Part shown: positions 58,291-64,000 of the stretch, one piece after another
How positions within the stretch are numbered: position 1 is the stretch's first letter
Layout of the letters: every line of letters starts with the position of its first letter
Assembly: GCA_002197995.1 (NCBI GenBank)
Contig: NGZR01000003.1
Span: 4,650,001 to 4,714,000, forward strand
Direction of reading: 5' to 3'
From: Gaeumannomyces sp. JS-464
Taxonomy: Eukaryota > Ascomycota > Sordariomycetes > Magnaporthales > Magnaporthaceae
Length of the DNA: 64,000 nt
The notes under the pieces: generated by a model
What the model saw: only the letters and a program-made list of their open reading frames with translations
Told to the model about the DNA's origin: nothing
Database searches by the model: none
Program-made: the position numbers and the translations under genes

Positions 58291-61200
58291 TGCGAGGGCA
58301 GACAGGTTGGGCTGCGAGCCATTCGACGACTAGTTTGCGGTGCGGAAGGATCATATGCAACGTCCTGGTTGGCCGGGCCTATCGCTTGGCGGACTACATG
58401 CCGCTCCAGACCATGATAATTGGCCACATTTGCAGGGCCGGGTGCCCGGTTGCCTCAACTCATCTAGGCGGTGGTTGGGTTGATAGGCAGTATTGGACAA
58501 ATTTGCAGATTCCTGTAGCGGCAGGCTGCCCGGCGACACCTTGACAATCTCCTTAACTCCTAGTCTCCCACTTAGAAAGATCACGGTTTTGATAGGCGGC
58601 GCAGACTAGGTCTCTGGAAAGCTCGCTCTGGGATAGGCCTCAACTGCGTACATGCAAGTGGGAATCATCTTGGGTTGGGCAGACTGTTGGGGTGCGGACA
58701 GGAGTGTTGCGTCTATCGTATGTGACTGAGAGCAGATCTTCAGATGACAAAGGGCAGGGACAAAGGAGACGAACCTGGTCTTTCCACTGGTTTAGATAAT
58801 GGCAATGACGATGTGCGAACCAGGGTATGGCGCTGGAAGTACAAAAGAAGGGCGATAGAACTGCGCGGTGGGACGAATTGCGTGCCCCCCCCCCCCCCCC
58901 CCCCCCCCAGGTATAGGGAGGGGGAGGGGGGCAGAGAGCGCCAAATGTCAGAGAACCAAGGCGATGTGTGAAACGGGTGATATGTATAATTGCAGACGAA
59001 AACACGAAGGGAATTAGAGGAAGCATAGTGGACTGCAGACTCGATGACACGCGCGTTGAGGTGTGACACCCCGGGCACTGCTTTTAATACCTTCTTGGGC
59101 GGGAGCTGGATGCCATTTGGGCTGCTGAGCATGTTTGATGGCAGAGCCGGGGCCCTTTAGATTTATGGGCTGGCAGCCACCGGATTGAATATCGAGTGTT
59201 CAAGGAGGCTACCGAGCCGCACATGGCGACCGGGAGCTGGCCACCCAGTTTATGTCGTATCCAATTACAGGAGGCCGGGACACTGTTCGATTCCGGTCGC
59301 GTGCGCTTCGTCCCGACGGGCTGGCCCTTGCCGACGACGTAGATGTGCGAGGTAGGTATTCGGCTGGCCTAGGCGCGGGGACATGCTGGGGCCCTCCCCG
59401 CCTCCTACGCGTGGAATAAATCAGTCTAGTCGGTTATCAGGTCGGCATATCAAAATGTGTTAGGTCGATCGAACACGGAGGGTGTTGGGTGGCCCTGACA
59501 TGGGTGGTCGTGGATGGGGCTCTCCACCTGGAGATACACGGGCATTGAATGCTGTGTGTGGTTGGGCAGAGCAGATGGCCATGAGTGGCTGTTCTGGCGA
59601 GAAAAACACCACCACTAATGTCAGGCTGGGGGAGCTCTCTGCCTCAACCATCGCACCAATCTGTCGATGATCTATTCATCAACCGGAGAACCTGTATGAT
59701 GTGGAGGGAGCGAGCAGGGGAAATTGATCGTAGTGTGCATCTTCCTCTTTCTTTTTCTTCCTAGCTTGGCCGTTTTGGTTGTTAACCGAAACGCATGGGA
59801 ACCAATTTTGGCCCTGGACCGCCCAGGACGCCAGCGCCATGGCCGAGATCACGTGATCCCAGTAATTGGCCGCCCGTGAGCGGGGTTGCTGAGCCGACCA
59901 TTGAATGACAGCCTCACCGGGCTCAGCACGCAGGCCAATGCACTGGTTTGACATAACTGTGGCTATGCAAGGGTCGTGATCGGAGCAAATGTTGCCGGAA
60001 ATAATATAGAATCTGTTCATATGTGGGAGATGAAGTTGAAGGCCGGGAACACTGTTCGGCGGAGCTTTTTATTTTAAATTTTAAATACATATATAAAACC
60101 AATTAAACGCCGAATTCTGAAAGGGGCGGCAGGGGAACGAAAATGTCAACCAGCGGCGAACCAGTCAGAATTACGAATACACCCAAATCCAACCCTCCAC
60201 CGAGGAGTTGGGAGAGGTAGTGAGTGGATGGAGCCTTGATGAACCAGGCCCTGAGAAGACGATCAAATGCCAACCAAAAACAAGGTGGAAAAAAAAGGGG
60301 GACAGCCCTTGGACGTTTTCTGGACGCCCTCCACGTAAGTAGCTCGTCCAAACGAGCGAGGTTCTCATCGCAAAGTCACGGCAATGCTCATCTTCAGGGG
60401 CAAGGCAAGGATGCACATGCTGTCGCGACAGAAAACGTGGCTGCTGTTACCTAGCCGTGCCAAGCCCCCGATCGGTTGGTGGCTCAATACGTACGGTATG
60501 TTCGGAGGCAGCTGTACGGTCCTGCGATATTGAATCAATCCCTTAGATTTGATCCAGCCCCTGGGCTACCTAAGTCCTAGATAGGATGCGTAGGACGGAT
60601 TTGCAGCAACGGTCGCTCGTGTTCGTAGGTGGTGAGGCGACGGCCCGGTGATGCGTCGTCAGCAAATGTGAGAAGTCGGGTCTAGGGTGTGGTAGCGATC
60701 TGGGGGGAATGACGGCGAGGCCGGCCTGGGGATAGCCGCCCACATGGACAACAAAGGAGGCTGCGAACAGCGGACAGCCCGGGCTGGGCTGACTCCCCTT
60801 TGTGGGGAGAACCGACACGTCGCCGCCGCGATCCGTTCCATGCTGAGGTTTCAGCTCCTTTTTTTTCAGGGCGCCGAAGCCCCCACGAGACCCTGGCGCG
60901 CTCCCCTGTGACAACCGAAATAAAGATGCCCCAAAATGTGACGGGAAAAGATGCTAGGTTGGAATAGAATCGTAGCTCACATTCGATATCCAGCGTTGTG
61001 CCTCGTAAGCGCTCGCAGGTCTCTATTTCCCATTCACTGATGGACCGAGGTGATCAATCAGGCTGTTCCAGCACACTCGCTCGCTTTCAGTCGCCCAATC
61101 CTCACCTGCACCACGCTGCGCCTTAGTCGAGACCAAGCAGTCGCACTGTGTCGAGACCAGCTCGCTAACAGAGCGACTCACGGGCTTCCCGCAGTTCTGG

Positions 61201-61587
61201 GACTGGATTGGTGGCCAGCACCCCTCCACCCTGTGCGTGCTCAACCGTCCCCGAACCCCCGGGCCCGACCTGACCCAGGACCCAGGACCCAAGGCCCTCC
61301 TCTGCGGCAGCAGCAGCAGCCCAGCCCAGCCCAGCCCAGCCTGCGCGGCGGACATTTCCACCCACCCCCCGACGCCAACTTCTTCGCACGGTCTGGTCCT
61401 CCAACGTCGTCAATCGAGTGCAGCAATCCGGGCCGTCGAATTCCCTCAACCTCTTCTCTCCACAACCATAACCCTTCCTGTGGAAGGCATCTCTCTCTCT
61501 CTCATTAGGCTTCCACCGCATCCTTAGCCGCCGTATTTCCTTTCCCCGCCTCGCTCACATTCGGCTCTTCCGACCACGTTGCCCACC
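58291..61587. other. Intergenic, no recognised gene
   Basis: Short frames only, including the C24 run (58885-58908). The last few hundred bases are the probable promoter and 5' UTR of the kinase gene: pyrimidine-rich, with an AGCCC pentamer repeat (61317-61341) and a CT run at 61488-61503. Confidence 0.45.
58885..58908 (+). repeat. C24 homopolymer
   Basis: Twenty-four consecutive C residues. Confidence 0.9.
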
Positions 61588-63909
61588 ATGTCTTGGAGGT
61601 TGACCAAGAGTATGTTAATCTCTGTCTTGATCCCCCGCACTTTTCGATGCGCGATGTCGTCCCTTTGGGCCGCCCGCTACGCTCGTCGGACATGCGATCT
61701 CACGAATGGGCGGGACAAGGCCCTGGTCGCACCCTGGAACGCCGTTTATACTAACGACAGCGTGCCGCAGAACTCAAGGAGACACACCTGACAACCACGC
61801 TGTCCAACACATTCTCCCGCTCACCCTCGACATCTACCATCACCGACAAGAGCGGCGAGGGAGGCGATGAGAAGGGCGCTGGGAGTATCTCGGGCGCTGC
61901 CACCCCGACCAGCGAGAGCAACATCGGTAAATTCCCACAGGGCCCCCAGACCGCATCACACTTTGGTCAACCTTCGGTTCCGTCTAACGAGCCCGGTGGC
62001 GGTGTATTCAGCCATAGAAACTCTCACCCAAGCCCCCGTCGTCAAGCCTTCAAAGCCCGGAATCCTCGTCGTAACCCTTCACGAGGGCCAGGGCTTCTCC
62101 CTTCCAGAACAGCACCGGGCCGCTTTCGGCGCCTCCAACCACCAGTCCTCGGTCTCGACCGGAAATGGCTTCGGCGTCGCCGGCTCCGTCCGCCCAGGCT
62201 CCTCGCAAAAGTCCCCCGCCTACCCAAACGGCAGGCCGCAGACGTCGGGGGGCGGCTTTGGCCCTCTTCCGACGAACCATGGCCGCTTCTCGGGCAAGTA
62301 CATGCCCTACGCCCTGATCGATTTCGACAAGGTCCAGGTCTTTGTCAACTCAGTCGAGGGCTCGCCCGACAACCCGCTCTGGGCCGGGTCCAACACCCAG
62401 TACAAGTTCGATGTATCGCGCGTGACCGAGCTCACTATTCACCTTTACATCCGAAATCCGAATGCACCGCCGGGATCGGGCCGGAGCCAGGATATTTTCC
62501 TCGGCGTCTGCCGCATCAACCCGCGGTTCGAAGAGAGGCAACAATTCGTCGAGGACCCCAAGATGAGCAAAAAGGATAAGGAAAAGGCGATAGCCGAGTT
62601 CGAAAAGAAGCAGCGAGCGTTGGGCTTCAGCGGCGTCGAGTGGGCTGACGTGCAATACGGCACGGGCAGGCTCAAGATCGGAGTCGAGTTCGTCGCTAAC
62701 CGTACGGGCAAGCTCAAGCTGGACGAGGACTTTGAGCTGCTCAAGGTGGTGGGCAAGGGCAGCTTTGGAAAGGTCATGCAAGTGCGCAAGCAGGACACCA
62801 ACCGAATCTATGCCCTCAAGACCATCCGCAAGGCACACATCATCTCGAGGTCCGAGGTGACGCACACCCTCGCCGAGCGCTCCGTCCTAGCGCAGATCAA
62901 CAACCCTTTCATCGTCCCGCTCAAGTTCGCCTTCCAGTCGCCCGAGAAACTTTACTTCGTGCTCGCGTTCGTCAACGGCGGCGAGCTATTCCATCATCTG
63001 CAGAAGGAGCAGCGCTTTGATGTTAATCGCTCGCGCTTTTACACTGCGGAGCTCATCTGTGCGCTCGAGTGCCTCCACGGCTTCAACGTCGTATACCGCG
63101 ATCTTAAGCCCGAGAATATCCTGCTCGACTACCAGGGCCACATCGCGCTGTGCGACTTCGGCCTGTGCAAGCTCGACATGAAGGACGAGGACCAGACCAA
63201 CACCTTCTGCGGCACACCCGAGTACCTGGCGCCCGAGCTGCTCGAGGGTAAAGGCTACGATAAAGCGGTCGACTGGTGGACTCTCGGCGTGCTTCTCTAC
63301 GAGATGTTGACGGGCCTTCCTCCATTCTATGATGAGAACACGAACGAGATGTACAAGAAGATTCTCTACCAGCCGCTCGACTTCCCGGGCCCCGAGATCG
63401 TACCCCCGGCCGCGCAGGACTTGCTGAGGAAGCTACTGGATCGAGATCCCAAGACCCGACTTGGTTCGCCAGAGCGAGGCCGCGGCGCCGCTGAGATTAA
63501 ATCACACCCCTTCTTCCACGCCATAGATTGGCGAAAGCTCCTGCAACGGAAGTATGAGCCGGCTTTCAAGCCCAGTGTGGTACGTTCCCCAATGATCCTC
63601 CCCCCCTGACCCCGCCGAAGCAGCTAGATCTGCTGCTTTGAACCCGGTTGTCTAGCAATGGCGTTGGACTTTACTAACCCTTGTATCTCGCGCCATGTCT
63701 AGGCCAATGCTCTCGATACCACTAATTTCGACCCCGAGTTCACATCGGAAGCGCCCCAAGACTCGTACGTCGAAGGACCTGTCCTGTCACAGACCATGCA
63801 GGACCAATTCCAGGGCTTTAGCTACAACCGGCCGATCGCTGGTCTGGATGACGCAGGTGGCAGTGTGAAGGACCCATCCTTCGTTGGGAGCCTGCAGGGC
63901 GGCCGGTAA
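61588..63909 (+). CDS. SCH9: Sch9-type AGC serine/threonine kinase with C2 domain (650 aa)
   Basis: Complete four-exon gene: 61588-61609, 61771-61926, 62012-63579 and 63703-63909, with agreeing phases and introns that carry CTAAC branch sites. The start MSWRLTKKLKETHL is the conserved N-terminus of filamentous-fungal Sch9 orthologues. A C2 domain (about residues 73-270, from KPGILVVTLHEGQGFSLPE) is followed by the kinase domain (about 299-558). All key motifs are present: GKGSFGKV, ALK of the ATP-binding Lys, YRDLKPEN, DFGLCK and the activation-loop TFCGTPEYLAPE. The AGC tail ends with the turn motif LSQTMQDQ and hydrophobic motif FQGFSY. Sch9 is the S6-kinase-like target of TORC1 that links nutrients to growth, stress resistance and lifespan; TORC1 and Pkh-type kinases would phosphorylate the hydrophobic motif and activation loop. 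No defect is seen. In-frame reading upstream of exon 3 (from 61867) is intron sequence and should not be taken as the start. Confidence 0.95.
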
Positions 63910-64000
63910 GACGGCGAAGAACACCAAGAAAAGCAAGATTTCACCTCCCAGACACATGCTCGGGCGTTCGATCTCCCGTTCTTTCGCAAAAATATCGCCC
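63910..64000 (+). other. 3' flank of the kinase gene
   Basis: Probable 3' UTR; no polyadenylation signal can be assigned with confidence. Confidence 0.4.

Noticed and set aside
61867..62011. In-frame extension upstream of kinase exon 3 as N-terminus
   Set aside because: This is exon 2 in another frame plus intron 2; the spliced model gives the conserved MSWRLTKKLKETHL start.
1..64000. CRISPR array, operons, ribosome binding sites, bacterial or phage genes
   Set aside because: Introns and fungal families show a eukaryotic nuclear origin; repeats found are transposons, LTRs or microsatellites, none spaced like CRISPR.

Overview
The window looks like nuclear DNA of a filamentous ascomycete (Pezizomycotina, probably Sordariomycetes). 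The signs are short introns of 70-160 nt with GTRNGY donors, CTAAC branch sites and YAG acceptors; fungal-only families (fungal rhodopsin-domain membrane protein, DUF3435 tyrosine recombinase, NACHT-type STAND relic, filamentous-fungal C2H2 regulator, Sch9 kinase); and a 20 kb AT-rich block of mutated repeats with the look of repeat-induced point mutation (RIP). No bacterial, organellar or viral genes were seen.

Layout. (1) 1-4.6 kb: ordinary-GC DNA with one intact multipass membrane protein gene (1036-1926, minus) and a spliced, damaged gene of unknown function (about 3066-4423, minus). (2) 4.6-14.3 kb: nested mobile elements. A Tad1/CfT-type LINE of 6.25 kb (7203-13451, plus) sits inside the C-terminal coding part of a pogo/Fot1-like DDE transposase (minus) with an exact 15 bp target duplication. 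A 5'-truncated LINE copy in the opposite direction (4825-6090) and a LINE fragment (4646-4764) meet at a GA microsatellite. An 0.8 kb element with about 110 bp terminal inverted repeats (6091-6896) lies between. (3) 14.3-35.0 kb: AT-rich block. A DUF3435 recombinase gene with a C-terminal C2H2 finger (minus) is split by a Ty3/gypsy element (17224-24471) with 427-429 bp LTRs and a ctaaa/ttaaa target duplication. A second, 8.8 kb Ty3/gypsy element with 283 bp LTRs follows (25952-34792). All are inactivated. (4) 35-64 kb: gene-bearing DNA of ordinary GC. In order: a Dal5/Liz1-type MFS transporter pseudogene (minus); a 2-oxoglutarate/Fe(II) dioxygenase pseudogene (plus); a membrane-anchored RlpA-like double-psi beta-barrel gene with frame breaks (plus); a complete four-exon rhodopsin-domain protein (minus); a C2H2 zinc-finger regulator (minus); a NACHT/STAND relic lacking its P-loop (minus); and a complete four-exon Sch9-type AGC kinase of 650 residues (plus).

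The host genes do not form an obvious cluster or pathway. The clearest biology is the layering of transposons: recombinase gene first, gypsy into it; pogo first, LINE into it; then RIP-like mutation, which broke the catalytic acidic residues in both retroelement types (YADN in the LINE, YFND in the gypsy RT). Several ordinary genes carry one-base frame breaks inside homopolymer runs, so sequencing or assembly indels must be considered before calling them all pseudogenes.
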